Assembly: GCA_015852425.1 (NCBI GenBank)
Contig: JAAAIG010000269.1
Span: 380-42,992 of the forward strand
DNA from: Gryganskiella cystojenkinii
Taxonomy: Eukaryota > Mortierellomycota > Mortierellomycetes > Mortierellales > Mortierellaceae
DNA length: 42,613 nt
Direction of reading: 5' to 3'
Within the stretch, counting starts at the first letter, position 1. Every line of letters begins with the position of its first letter. Both the position numbers and the translations under genes were made by a program. The notes beneath the pieces are model-generated. The model was not told the origin of the DNA and searched no databases. It saw nothing but the letters and a program-made list of their open reading frames with translations. Of this stretch, positions 21,801 to 31,190 are shown piece after piece.

Positions 21801-23733
21801 CGATCAATTGACGATTCAAAGGGAGGCTGGAGCAGTTTTTGATGGGTTCATGGAGGCCCCCATTACCTTCAAACCAACCTACAAATTTGATCCGCTGGTT
21901 CCGATTTCGGATAGTCGGTTGCGTAGAATTCGTCAAAAGTCTCTTGGTCGGCCTACGTCCATGATGAACATCTATGGAGGGGTCACTGGATCACCTTCAC
22001 CAGTCCTAGGTTCTGCCCAATTCAAAAGCAACAGTGCAGTCCAGTCACCGTCAGGTCTTTATAGTACCTTGGAAGGTAGCAAGTCTTGTCCGACATTGTT
22101 GTTGGAGGCTAATATGGGGGACGTTGGACCTATTGCCTGGAGTTTGAAACCGCAGGCGAACACCAGCACAAACGTCACTTCAACTTCTGTCGCAACTTCT
22201 GTCGCAACTTCTGTCGCACCCTCCGCAGACGGTGACGATGGCGCCACGAGTATGTTTACGACGGATACGAGTTCGAATTCCTCGGATAAAGACAGGGAAG
22301 TTCTCTCGTTCGCGAATATTCTTGAGGACGGCGTCTACCGAGATCCACACAAGGGGTTATCAATGTCTCGAGCGATTGCTTCGGTACGTCGTCGGAGACA
22401 TTCCATCGTAGATACGCTCAACCATGGCATTCATCATCCAGACCAGCAACAAAAAAACAAACGCCGACCGTCCGATGCGCTTAGGATTCAAGTCCTAGAT
22501 CCGACAAGCAGGGCCAGCGATGGGACCTTCAGTGAGACGGAGGTGCTCCAGAGCGAATATTATTCGCCATTTGACCGAGACGAGGGAGATCTGGCGCAAC
22601 AGCAGGCCTTTTATAGCAGATGTCTTTCCCCCAGCCCAGTCGACAACGAACCGGGGAAACTTCCCACACCGAAATCGCCATCTGCTTCAAAATCGCCATT
22701 CCATCTCAACGCGCCTTTGCCGCCGCTGCCGTCACCATCTCCATCGCCTTCGTCGCCAGCCCCGGGTGAGAGTAAAGACAGTCCAATAATCAACCATATC
22801 ACGAGCGACGAACACTTCTCTCTGGACCAAGAACGAAAACAAGAGCGAAAACGGCAGGCAAAGATGATCCGGTACGATACCTCGAGTAAGCAAAGGATAC
22901 CGTCATGGACGGATAGGATTCTTTGGAAATCGACTGGTGGAAACTTTTATCTGCCCTCGGAAATCGGTGACGATACCAGGGCCAGTCCATCGTCACTTTC
23001 ACCTACAGGAGGAAGTAAAGGATGGAGTCTGTTGAGGAAGAGTCGGACCCGACTGACAAGTCAAGATGCAGATCGAGATCCCTCGTCAAGGAGTACGCTT
23101 GGATCGCCCAGTAACACAAGAGGTGCACGCGAGATCCGAATGTTCAAACGGGATCACAATAACAACCGTAATAACAATGCTGAGGGCTATAGACTCACGA
23201 CTTTGACCACGACGAACGGTCATGGAGGCTCTTGTGGCGAAGCAGTCAAGGTTTCGCTCTCCTCGAATCATCACCACCACATCGACAACAACGCTCATCA
23301 CCGACCGAGTCTCCTGGACAGTCTCAAGTTTGAATTTCCTGGTTCTTCCAAGAAGCGGCATAATCGCCAGCATGACCAGACCGAGTCCAAGGATGGAGCC
23401 ACGTCGCCGGGGGCCAAGAGAAACCAGCTCTCGGTCGAGGACGAGGATCGTGCCGCGGTGATCGTGAAAGAGTATACGGCTCATCATGAGACGGGTCTGT
23501 TTTCAGACCATCGTCCCGTCACGGCAGTCTTTGCCGTCCGATTCGATTGGAATATGACAGATCGGGGCGTAATCGGCGGTGCGGAAGGGATCTTGCAAGG
23601 AAATGCAGCTGTAGGCCGAATCATGGGGAAAATGGGGAATCACAGAGGCGGTAAAAGTGGGCTCGGAGCAGCCGCCGAGGGTGCGAATCGATGGGGACCG
23701 TTGGATAAAGTTTTAGAGAAGATGGCAACGTAG
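18857..23733 (+). CDS. Inositol polyphosphate 5-phosphatase (INPP5c) with large insertions
   Basis: Four exons (18857-19282, 19458-20892, 20992-21671, 21787-23733) give 1495 residues. The INPP5c motifs appear in order: FVGTWNMMGQMP (about 370), INTQECE (560), GIGGIVGNKGAVAVS (about 630), NAHLTAHQGNTQARNNDY (about 657), FWAGDLNYRVDMTR (822), RIPSWTDRILWKS (1219) and FSDHRPV (1420). These include the metal- and phosphate-binding Asn, Glu, His and Asp residues of the Mg-dependent 5-phosphatase family, which removes the 5-phosphate of PI(4,5)P2 and related lipids. The motifs span about 1060 residues instead of about 300 because of four Gln/Asn/Ser/Pro-rich insertions. Residues 1-365 are disordered and Gln-rich. 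I see no Sac1, PH or RhoGAP domain, so the subfamily is unassigned. Introns are 175, 99 and 115 bp. AATAAA follows at 23761. Confidence 0.92.
22183..22218 (+). repeat. 12-bp x3 coding tandem repeat
   Basis: Three exact ACTTCTGTCGCA units encode three TSVA repeats in the third insertion of the 5-phosphatase. Recent slippage expansion is the simplest cause. Confidence 0.95.
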
Positions 23734-23760
23734 TTGAAAACGGCGATATACATTATGAAA

Positions 23761-23766
23761 AATAAA
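23761..23766 (+). terminator. Poly(A) signal of 5-phosphatase gene
   Basis: AATAAA 28 bases after the stop codon; a second copy is at 23807-23812. Both lie in the 90-bp gap before the stop codon of the convergent cysteine-rich gene. Confidence 0.5.
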
Positions 23767-23823
23767 AGTTATATATTTACAGCAAAGAAAATAACTAAGT
23801 AGTTGGAATAAAGACAGGTACAA

Positions 23824-24393
23824 TTAAAAGGCTACGACGGCAGCGCCCAAGACGATGGCAGCAGCGACAGCAGCGCCACGTGCCTTCTCAGAGCCAGAAG
23901 GACTGGCTATGGCTGCACTGAACACAACGTTACTGTATATGCTGGCGCAGGCCCAGGGACGCATCGTCGAAGTCAGGGCGTCACCCATCTTGTTGACGAA
24001 ATCTTGTGAACACAACGTGTCGGAAACACAACCCTGAGACCAAGACGACGATGGTGTCTTGGACCAAGCACAAAAACATTCCCGTTGAGGCTCTGTGACA
24101 TCAGAGAGTGATTTGAACTCGGCTGGAAACACAACGTTGAGACACTCGGGCAAGGACTCGACGTTTTTGCTGACACATTGATCACAGGCTGGCGTAAAAG
24201 GAGGGATATTATTGACGGATTTCGAGGCGAAAGAGTATCCGGGCAAAGGACGCGCGAGGGGTGAAATGATTTGTTGGAGGATCTTGGCGATTGGGTCAAC
24301 GACCATAGGGTCCGATTGAGCAGAGACTGTTTGAACCGAGAGCGAGGAGATGGTGGCAATTAGAGCCAAAACGGAGGAGGTCTTGAAGAGCAT
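23824..24393 (-). CDS. Eight-cysteine secreted GPI-type surface protein (copy 1)
   Basis: Single exon, 189 residues. An N-terminal signal peptide (MLFKTSSVLALIATISSL..., cleavage near VSA-QS) and a hydrophobic C-terminal tail after SPSGSEKARG fit a GPI-anchored cell-surface protein. The core has eight cysteines with spacing C-x2-C-x10-C-x21-C-x-C-x13-C-x5-C-x20-C and contains SKTPSSSWSQGCVSDTLCSQ. Three intact relatives and one pseudogene follow on the same strand. It is the most diverged intact copy and has a longer Pro-rich segment before the first cysteine. Cysteine number and order recall CFEM domains, but the Asp three residues before the CxC of CFEM is absent. Function unknown. Confidence 0.75.
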   Translation of the reverse strand: MLFKTSSVLALIATISSLSVQTVSAQSDPMVVDPIAKILQQIISPLARPLPGYSFASKSVNNIPPFTPACDQCVSKNVESLPECLNVVFPAEFKSLSDVTEPQRECFCAWSKTPSSSWSQGCVSDTLCSQDFVNKMGDALTSTMRPWACASIYSNVVFSAAIASPSGSEKARGAAVAAAIVLGAAVVAF

Positions 24394-25301
24394 TCGCGTG
24401 TTTTTTTTCTCTTGAGGAGTATATATAGGTTGAAAGGAGAAGAGGAGAGAATTTGGGTTGATGAGGTGGGTAAAGAGAAGCGAGAGATAATGAGGTCAAG
24501 AAGCGAAAAAAAAAGACGAAGAGAGAGAGGCAGGGACCGATATTTTATATATGTCTTTATTTTCTTTGCTTCGTCGTGTGTTCTCTTCTTCGACTCTGAA
24601 AAAAAATCAAAAACAAGTGCTCAAAGGGGTTTCTTTTGTGAGACACGCTTCTCATTACGTTTTTTTGCTGAGTTTTTGCATTAGAATTCGCCTTCCCAGG
24701 CCTAAAAACAGCCCCCGTTTTATTTTTGCAAAGGGCAATCAACTTTGCTCACGCGTCGTCATCTGGCGACTTTGTCGTTAAAGCGGGAGAGGTTTATTGT
24801 ATTCTTATTCCATCTTGCGGTAATGGCCTCGCGATCTTGGATCGTTTTGTTTGTTAAAACGAGTTGGGAAGAAAACATGGTGATTATGACAAAGCATTGG
24901 GTTGATGGAGACAACAACAACCCCTCCCTCCCTCCCCACCTTGGAGTATTGAACAAGTTTCAAAACTACAAGCGTGATTCCACATCCTGCGTATTGCACG
25001 ATAAGGATTTGGACAAGGACAAGGAGTATGCGTCTGGTAGAGGCTGTGCTTTTAATAACATAACCATTGCCTATATCATTTCTCGATTTTTCTAATGACT
25101 GTATGTTCGTATTCCGTAGTACATCTTCCTTTTACACGTTGACAACCTTTTCTTTTCTCTCTCCCACACACCATATATTTCTTTTTTCTCGAAGCTCACT
25201 CACACGGTCACACGCCTCTATACCCATACAATAGCAAGATAGCTGGTTTGTGCCACCACAGTTCTTGTAGCAAAGTAAATTGAACTACATACAAACTATT
25301 T
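24394..25301. other. Intergenic region with promoter of copy 1
   Basis: The first 160 bases hold the leader and TATA box of the cysteine-rich copy 1. The rest is T-rich with no recognisable gene; the open frame at 24745-25095 has no family features. Confidence 0.5.
24543..24551 (-). promoter_or_regulatory. TATA box of cysteine-rich copy 1
   Basis: TATATAAAA on the minus strand about 150 bp before the ATG at 24393. A weaker TATATATA lies at 24420-24427, too close to the ATG to be the main one. Confidence 0.5.
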
Positions 25302-26051
25302 CTACTCTTGACGTTGATACCAGCGAATTCTGGTTTCGGTTTTCTCATCATATGCTACGGTAGAGGTCTTGTAAGACTTCATGCCGATATCTCCACCAAA
25401 GTTTAGCCGCATAAGATTTAACGCATCTAATTCGGTAATAGCACCATTGTTGCGACGGAGCTCACGCAGTTCCCTCATGCCTTCCGCGCAAGGATATTTC
25501 TTATACAACTCCAAACCGATTGAGAAGTTTGAAACGCCGCGCGGGCGAGGCTCCTCTAAGTCAACGAGGTGGCCATTGCGGCATGAGATGCACATCCGAA
25601 TAGTCCAATCCGGATCAAACCGTTCACCCACATAGTTGACTGCACCTGTGGATCGTCTCGGAAGTAGGACGGGTATTGGGAGGGGAAGGTTGCTGAGGTT
25701 ACACCCTTCGTATTTGGTTAGGCCAAAGCACTTTTCGCATACATGAAGACTCGACGCACACATGAACATCATGTAGCTATTTTTGAACTTCGGTATGAGA
25801 ACCAGCAGCCGAAGATGTGCCTTGGGTCCGTAAGCAACAGAAAACATACGAGACCAAATTTTCTGTGAGGACACGATATCCCTGAAATTCTTATCCGCCA
25901 TCGACAGTCGCGAGAGCTGAGACGGGTAGAGGTAGCAGAGAACTTTCTCCCAGACTTCAATCGGAACGCGTTTGTGGACAGGTTTGCGCTTCACAAGCGA
26001 AACATAATAGGAAAGTTGGACGCGGGTTCTGGATGGCTTTCTTAAGCTCAT
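25302..26051 (-). CDS. F-box protein with two CxxC pairs
   Basis: Single exon, 249 residues. An F-box at about residues 28-62 (VPIEVWEKVLCYLYPSQLSR then LSMADKNFRDIV) should bind Skp1 in an SCF ubiquitin ligase. Downstream are two cysteine pairs, CEKC at 105-108 and CISC at 154-157 (followed by RNGHL), which look like a zinc-ribbon-type substrate-binding module. No LRR, WD40 or kelch repeats are visible. The ATG at 26051 is the first in frame; another ATG at 26091 opens a different frame for 45 codons over the same bases. The gene interrupts the cysteine-rich cluster but shows no sequence link to it. Substrate unknown. Confidence 0.7.
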   Translation of the reverse strand: MSLRKPSRTRVQLSYYVSLVKRKPVHKRVPIEVWEKVLCYLYPSQLSRLSMADKNFRDIVSSQKIWSRMFSVAYGPKAHLRLLVLIPKFKNSYMMFMCASSLHVCEKCFGLTKYEGCNLSNLPLPIPVLLPRRSTGAVNYVGERFDPDWTIRMCISCRNGHLVDLEEPRPRGVSNFSIGLELYKKYPCAEGMRELRELRRNNGAITELDALNLMRLNFGGDIGMKSYKTSTVAYDEKTETRIRWYQRQE

Positions 26052-26857
26052 TAATGAACTGCTGGGTAATGTTATGAAGCGTTAGAGACATTCGGTAAAA
26101 GTATTGATTTGTTTATGACGATGACAATAAAGGCAAGTAAGATATCTTACAATTCAGAGAAGACGATATGAATGTTGACTTGTGAAATATTATAGTAAGA
26201 GCAGAAGAAGAGAGGGGTAGCTGTTTATGAAGAAGGAGTTGATGAAAAAAAAAAAGAAATGGATAAAAATAAAAATAGTAATGAGAAACGGTCAGGCGAG
26301 ACTGGAAGGTCTAATAAGATTAAAAATAAAAATATGAAAATGAAAAAGGAATAATCACCCCCCCCCCGGGGCAACACACGGCACACCCGCCGTGGATGAA
26401 TAGAGTAGAACGGAAAGGACAATGTCTAATACTGGTACGAAACAAGATTCAAATCTCGGAAATGTTCTCAAGTTTGAATGATAAAGAAGTATACTGAAGT
26501 ACTAGGGCTCTCGAGATTCGCTTGGCGCTGATGACCGACTGTGACATTTTCTCAACCAACCAAACGTTTTTTTCTTTCCTTCTCTGAATCGTATAGGTTA
26601 ATTGTGATTGCGTTAACACCTCATTTTCTCGCTTTCTTCCTTCTACAAAAGGTGGCAATGACGACCATAAATACGTTTTTCTGACGAACTCAACTCGTTT
26701 TTTCTGGCTTGTCTGAACGTTATTCTAGGAATCGGTTTTGCGCAATTTTTTCATATCCATGATTTGACGCCACCAATATTTTATTTCCGGCGCGGGCGTT
26801 ATCGCGTGTGCTACAACAATACGTATAAGTATTCTTTCTTTTTACGTTTCGTTTGGA
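26052..26857. other. Intergenic region upstream of F-box gene
   Basis: A/T-rich DNA with a C10 homopolymer at 26358-26367 and repeated AAAAAT motifs around 26265-26345. No gene is supported. Confidence 0.5.
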
Positions 26858-27364
26858 CTACAACAAGGCAGTGGAAGCGACGACACCAAGGAGAGATGCA
26901 GCGGCAGATTGAGCACCTCCCACAGAACTCACCAACAACTAGGACGCAGCTTGGTTTGGTCACTCACATTTTTGGCCGTACACGTCAGCGCTTCGACGAT
27001 CTCTGCAGGACACTTGATCGCGCCCACACAACCATTTGCCCAAGTCGACGAGGGGCTCTTCCCCCAGGCACAAAATCAACTACATTCCTGATCGTTCAGT
27101 TCACTGATCTTGGTCGCGTCCGTGTTGAAAGGGACACCATGACATTCCGGGATCTTGTCCACGTTGGCGCGAGTCAGGTCTTGCAACTGTTTGGGATGGC
27201 ATAGTCCGCAAAAGAGTAACTGTGTCGTCGGATCAAGGAACCATCACAGACCTGGAGAGGTGATGGAGGGTAGATGAGATCGACGTATTCGTATGCGTAC
27301 GCTGCAACGTCATCTTGGACGAGAAGGCGATGATTGTAAAGAAAGCAGTGGTCTTAATAAACAT
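26858..27364 (-). pseudogene. Decayed member of the eight-cysteine surface family
   Basis: The minus strand keeps every landmark of the family over 507 bp, the length of copy 2 (513 bp), but in several frames. From ATG 27364 it starts MFIKTTAFFTIIAFSS, like the signal peptide of copy 2. A second frame carries HSYSFADYAIPNSCKT, matching the YSFA segment and first cysteine of copy 1. A third carries RANVDKIPEC, then FCAWGKSPSSTWANGC. A fourth ends with GAQSAAASLLGVVASTALL and a stop at 26858, a GPI-type tail. There are thus at least three frameshifts (near 27310, near 27173 in the CxxC pair, and near 26915) plus a TGA at 27076-27078 inside a 6-nt insertion where intact copies read CxC. Introns do not explain these breaks. 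It is a dead gene unless the assembly is wrong here. Confidence 0.8.
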
Positions 27365-28512
27365 TGCGTTTTAGACGGCTAGGAGGATTGCGTGTTCTGT
27401 ATATCGGTAGACAAGAAAGCGAAGGAGAAGGGTAATGATACAGGAAGGAAGATGTTGTACCTTGTACGTAAAGATAAAATGAGATATGAGAGAAAATAGA
27501 CTACAACCTAAACCCCTTTCTACTTTTTTATTCTGTGATCTGTTGCATATACATGCACGGGGCTATTGTCGCTGCTGTGCGTGTCGGTTGAGTAGACTTA
27601 GAAAAAAAATCTGATCTGAGAAGGACGCTCCAAAAGGACTCGAAGAGTTCTCCTTTTTCGATTCCGACTGTTGAACATCACCACTTTTTTTTTATTTTTT
27701 TTACGCAGGTTTGTTCCACAGAAATGTTGGCAGAGGAGAGGCGGGTTCTTGCACAGCCCAAAATGATATTTCAAGTCGAGTCAGAAAGGTTCACGACAAT
27801 CCTTCTTTTTATTTATTCCTTCAACGTGCATTTACCTGGTGATGAAGGAACATATTGTCGTTCAGTACTGTTTCTTTTTAACAGTTAAATATCAACCACA
27901 CCGAAAAGTGTGTACATCGTGTACATTTACAGTACTGGAAGATGCCTAATGGATTGATCTAAATTAAGGTCAAACACACTTAGCAAAGGGAGGAGGCTTG
28001 ATGAAAAAATCTAAGAATCAATTCTCACACTACTTCCAAAAGTAGGCGGCACACAGGAAAGCAGCAAGAGAAGAGGGAGAGAGGCTCGTGCGAACACTTG
28101 GAAAAATTAAAAAAGAGGTGGTTCCAAGAATGTCTTACTTTGATTGCGATTGATTTCGTGCGACGATACCCAACATGAACGATGTGGTTTCCAAAGTCAC
28201 ACGAACAGATCAGCGCGTAGCAACCTGTCAGGACTGCATTGTGTTTCAGATCACAAATTTCAAGCGTGGCGCTCTTTGGCCACAATGGTTACCTCTATTG
28301 ATAGTCGACGCGTTGCGGTAATCCATCCATCAAAACATCATCGAGAACAATAACGATTTGCCACAAAAACAAAAATAAAAGTATGGTTGAAAAAGGTGTT
28401 ATACAATTTTTTTTTCTTATTCAGAGTATGCTGGTATTTAGTCTACATGTAATATGATGTTGAGAAAAGGGAACGGAGAGGGAACAGTTCCTTGCTGCGT
28501 CACCACGCTCTT
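27365..28512. other. Intergenic region between pseudogene and copy 2
   Basis: No supported gene. A minus-strand frame at 28025-28285 (86 codons) has mixed amino-acid use in its first 50 codons, up to a GTAAGA donor-like site near 28138, and may be a gene relic. No TATA box is clear for the pseudogene. The right end is the 3' UTR of copy 2. Confidence 0.4.
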
Positions 28513-29025
28513 TTAAAAGTAAGCGACAGCAGCGGCAACACCAAAGACTGCGACCGCAGCCGACTTGGAGCCCTGCGCCAAACTAGGCGACCCATTGTTG
28601 CTGGCTCCAGCAACGCACCCCTGGGACCCCAAAGTGGTCACGGCTTGACTGAGGGTGTTCACATCGTCCTGGGAACACAGCGTGGCCGAGACACAACCCT
28701 GAGACCAGGTCGTCGCGGGCGTCTTGGACAAGGTACAGATGCACTTCTTCTGAGCAGCGGTCAATTGGTCAACCGGGGTGCCACTGGGGGGAAAGTCGAG
28801 GTTGTTACAATCGGAGATCTTGTTAATGCCGTTGTTGATACAGGATTGGCATGCGTCCGAAGGAGGTGCGGCAGCAAAGTTGTAACTGGGTCGTCCAAGG
28901 GAAGAGGTTCCGGCGCGAAGAATGGTGGTCGTGAATCCGGGCTCGGGCTTTGGCTGAGCATTAACAAGGACAACAGCCGAAGAGACAATGAGAACCGAGA
29001 GGATGGAAGCGGTCTTGATGAACAT
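28513..29025 (-). CDS. Eight-cysteine secreted GPI-type surface protein (copy 2)
   Basis: Single exon, 170 residues. It starts MFIKTASILSVLIVSSAVVL with signal peptide cleavage near VNA-QP and ends with a hydrophobic tail (SAAVAVFGVAAAVAYF) after a Ser/Asn/Gly-rich stretch, a GPI-anchor pattern. Cysteine spacing is C-x2-C-x10-C-x21-C-x-C-x13-C-x5-C-x19-C, with the family motif SKTPATTWSQGCVSATLCSQ. The frame is open further to ATG 29130, but the family start and the TATA position favour 29025. It keeps the pre-core segment (RPSYNF) seen in copy 1 and lost in copies 3 and 4. Function unknown; probably a cell wall or membrane protein. Confidence 0.78.
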   Translation of the reverse strand: MFIKTASILSVLIVSSAVVLVNAQPKPEPGFTTTILRAGTSSLGRPSYNFAAAPPSDACQSCINNGINKISDCNNLDFPPSGTPVDQLTAAQKKCICTLSKTPATTWSQGCVSATLCSQDDVNTLSQAVTTLGSQGCVAGASNNGSPSLAQGSKSAAVAVFGVAAAVAYF

Positions 29026-30337
29026 TTTTTTGGAGGTGGGTGGGGATTGAGTGCAAGAAATTGAGTTGAAGAGTTGGCTGTTTTGTGGGAAAAGAATAGC
29101 AATGATGTGGAGAGATGAATAAATGAGCAAGAACTTGAAAATTGTGGTGTTGTATGGATCAAAAAAAGTCTAAGATGGGCCTGAGTTTTTATACCTGCTC
29201 AAATCGTCGTCTTTTTTTGTTCTTGAAGAAGCGACTGTGCCACCATTCATTAAAGGAAAAAGAACATAATAGAAGTTATTCATAGGGCTGTTGATTGGTT
29301 TTGTCAAACGAGAAAGAACCAAAGAAAGCTCTACAGTATGGGAGAGGGAGGCGTCTATCAATTATGGATATTCGGTTTTTGAACCGAAAGTTTATTCTTT
29401 TGTTTCTTTGCCACCGTTGACGCCGACCAACCGTCTCTTTTCCCTCGCTTTTTCTTTTCTTTCTTTAGCTTTCGATCTTGACAGTGCCTTATGACGGTTA
29501 TTCATGCCTTCTTTGCCATTCTTTTTTCTTTCTTTTGGACCCGAATGGCCATAGTCATTGCCACTTCTATTATTCTATTTTCTAATGTTTCTTACTGGAG
29601 AATCGATCGACTGAGGCAGACGAGAAAAAGAAATCTTTGAAAGGCGCTGTGCACCAGGAGAGTTGAGCAGCAGCAGCAGCAAAGATAATAGAGCAGTTTG
29701 CATAGCCCAAATGTTAAAAGTTTCAACGTGTCAATGACTCAACCATGGTCAACTCTTCATATTTTGAACGAACTAATGCTGGCAGGAAATAAGAGAGTGA
29801 AGGTTGTTCCACAAACATGAATGCTCTCCTCTGACTTCTTGCCCAGCAGAGTCAGTAGTGCACTTCAAAGATGTCATGTCCCCGTCCCCGAAGAACCGAA
29901 AGATACATACTGTACTTCCCTAGTTCAAAAATTCTTTCTAAGCGGGCTCTTTTGGAGGATACATTCTCCAAGATTTTTTTTATACGAGATCACCTGTGCC
30001 CTGCTTCCTCGCGCAGCACAAAGAGAAACATTCGGAAAACATTCCGGTGAACAAATAAGGAGGGTGGCGGGGGCTGGTGCATATGTTTTTATGTTTGGTC
30101 CCTATTCAACACAACAGAGCAATCGATTTTTGTCATCCGAGGAACAAAAAAAAACAAGGGTTGGGCTCTTGCGATGACGACCAATTTTTTTTATTGTGCC
30201 ACTGAACACAGAGTCGACATGGGCGAAGTTTTTTTTGTCTACACTCACTTTCATTTTTTTAGAGTGATTTTCGATCTTGGAACGACCAAGGACGAGTTGG
30301 CTTCTCTCCAGCTGCGGCGTAGTTTTTCTTCTTTAGA
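29026..30337. other. Intergenic region upstream of copy 2
   Basis: The first 170 bases hold the leader and TATA box of copy 2. The rest has no supported gene: frames such as 29821-30177 show no family features or splice context. It ends at the left border of the tandem duplication. Confidence 0.5.
29186..29193 (-). promoter_or_regulatory. TATA box of cysteine-rich copy 2
   Basis: TATAAAAA on the minus strand about 165 bp before ATG 29025. Confidence 0.6.
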
Positions 30338-30603
30338 GTCGAACCTGCAACGCGCATACATCTTTCTCGTATTGCATTCCTTATACAATTGCATACTGTA
30401 TAGAAATGTGAAGGTGAGGACAAAGTAGCCACGTATTGGAAAGCATCTTGGTGACAGCTCGACAGAATTTATTTTGTTCTCTATTTGATCTTAAAGATAT
30501 TTAGATATTTTTGCGAATGTGTACACTAACTAGCCCTACATTATGGTGTTCGTGGAGTAAGAACTTGCGTCGCGCTCAAATAAACAAATGAGGCTTTTTG
30601 CTC

Positions 30604-31038
30604 TTACAAGAGGGCGAAAGCGGCAGCAGTGACAAGACCTGTAATGACCTTGGCCGACTTGACGTCGCAGAGGGTCATACCAGATCCCGCCGCGCTGTTC
30701 TTTACGCCAGCATCTGCGGCGCACAACAAGGGTCCGGCCGCAGCGAACGCATCCACCGCCTGCTGAGAACACAGGGTGTCCGAGATACAGCCTTGCGACC
30801 AAGTGCTCGAGGGGAGCTTTGACCAGGCACAGACACATTTTTTCTCACCAGGGGTCATTTCACCCGAAGGCAGTTGGGGGTCCTTTGCTGAAGCCAGACA
30901 CTCGGGGATCTTGACGAAGTTCACGGAAAGACAGGCTTTACATTCTTGAGACAACGCTGGCGCTTGCGCATTGACGACGCCGACGGCCAGAGATGCGAGA
31001 ATGAGGGCTGAAAAGGTAACTGCGGTCTTGACGAACAT
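30604..31038 (-). CDS. Eight-cysteine secreted GPI-type surface protein (copy 3)
   Basis: Single exon, 144 residues, in duplication unit A. The signal peptide MFVKTAVTFSALILASLAVG is followed directly by the cysteine core (C33, C36, C47, C68, C70, C83, C89, C105; last spacing only x15). It carries the motif SKLPSSTWSQGCISDTLCSQ and ends in a hydrophobic tail (VITGLVTAAAFALL) after NSAAG, a GPI-type signal. Compared with copy 4 it has 12 extra bases at 30673-30684 (four residues, SGMT) and a Tyr-to-Cys change that adds a ninth cysteine beside the predicted GPI cleavage region. It has lost the longer segment before the core seen in copies 1 and 2. Function unknown. Confidence 0.78.
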   Translation of the reverse strand: MFVKTAVTFSALILASLAVGVVNAQAPALSQECKACLSVNFVKIPECLASAKDPQLPSGEMTPGEKKCVCAWSKLPSSTWSQGCISDTLCSQQAVDAFAAAGPLLCAADAGVKNSAAGSGMTLCDVKSAKVITGLVTAAAFALL

Positions 31039-31182
31039 ATTTTTTTCTTGTTTTAGTGACGAATAAAAAATGTTGAGTGTGGTAAGAAATGGGCGACAGA
31101 TAGAGAAAGAGGGTTAGAGAGCGATAGAAGCGATGATTTGTGTAGAGGAGAAAAAAAAAGGAATAGACTAGCTCGTGTTGAC

Positions 31183-31190
31183 ATTATATA
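31183..31190 (-). promoter_or_regulatory. TATA box of cysteine-rich copy 3
   Basis: TATATAAT on the minus strand about 147 bp before ATG 31038, at the equivalent position to the TATA box of copy 4. Confidence 0.5.

Noticed and set aside
21790..23733. Long frame as a gene separate from the 5-phosphatase motifs upstream
   Set aside because: It holds the last INPP5c motifs (PSWTDRILW, SDHRPV) and joins in frame to the earlier exons, so it is one gene.
26764..27204. Plus-strand open frame of 146 codons
   Set aside because: It lies antisense to the decayed cysteine-rich copy, whose landmarks are clear on the minus strand.
30338..30362. tRNA T-arm-like sequence (TCGAACCTGCAACGCGC)
   Set aside because: The T-stem does not pair and no anticodon or D-arm can be placed; it is the start of the tandem duplication unit and recurs at 31727.
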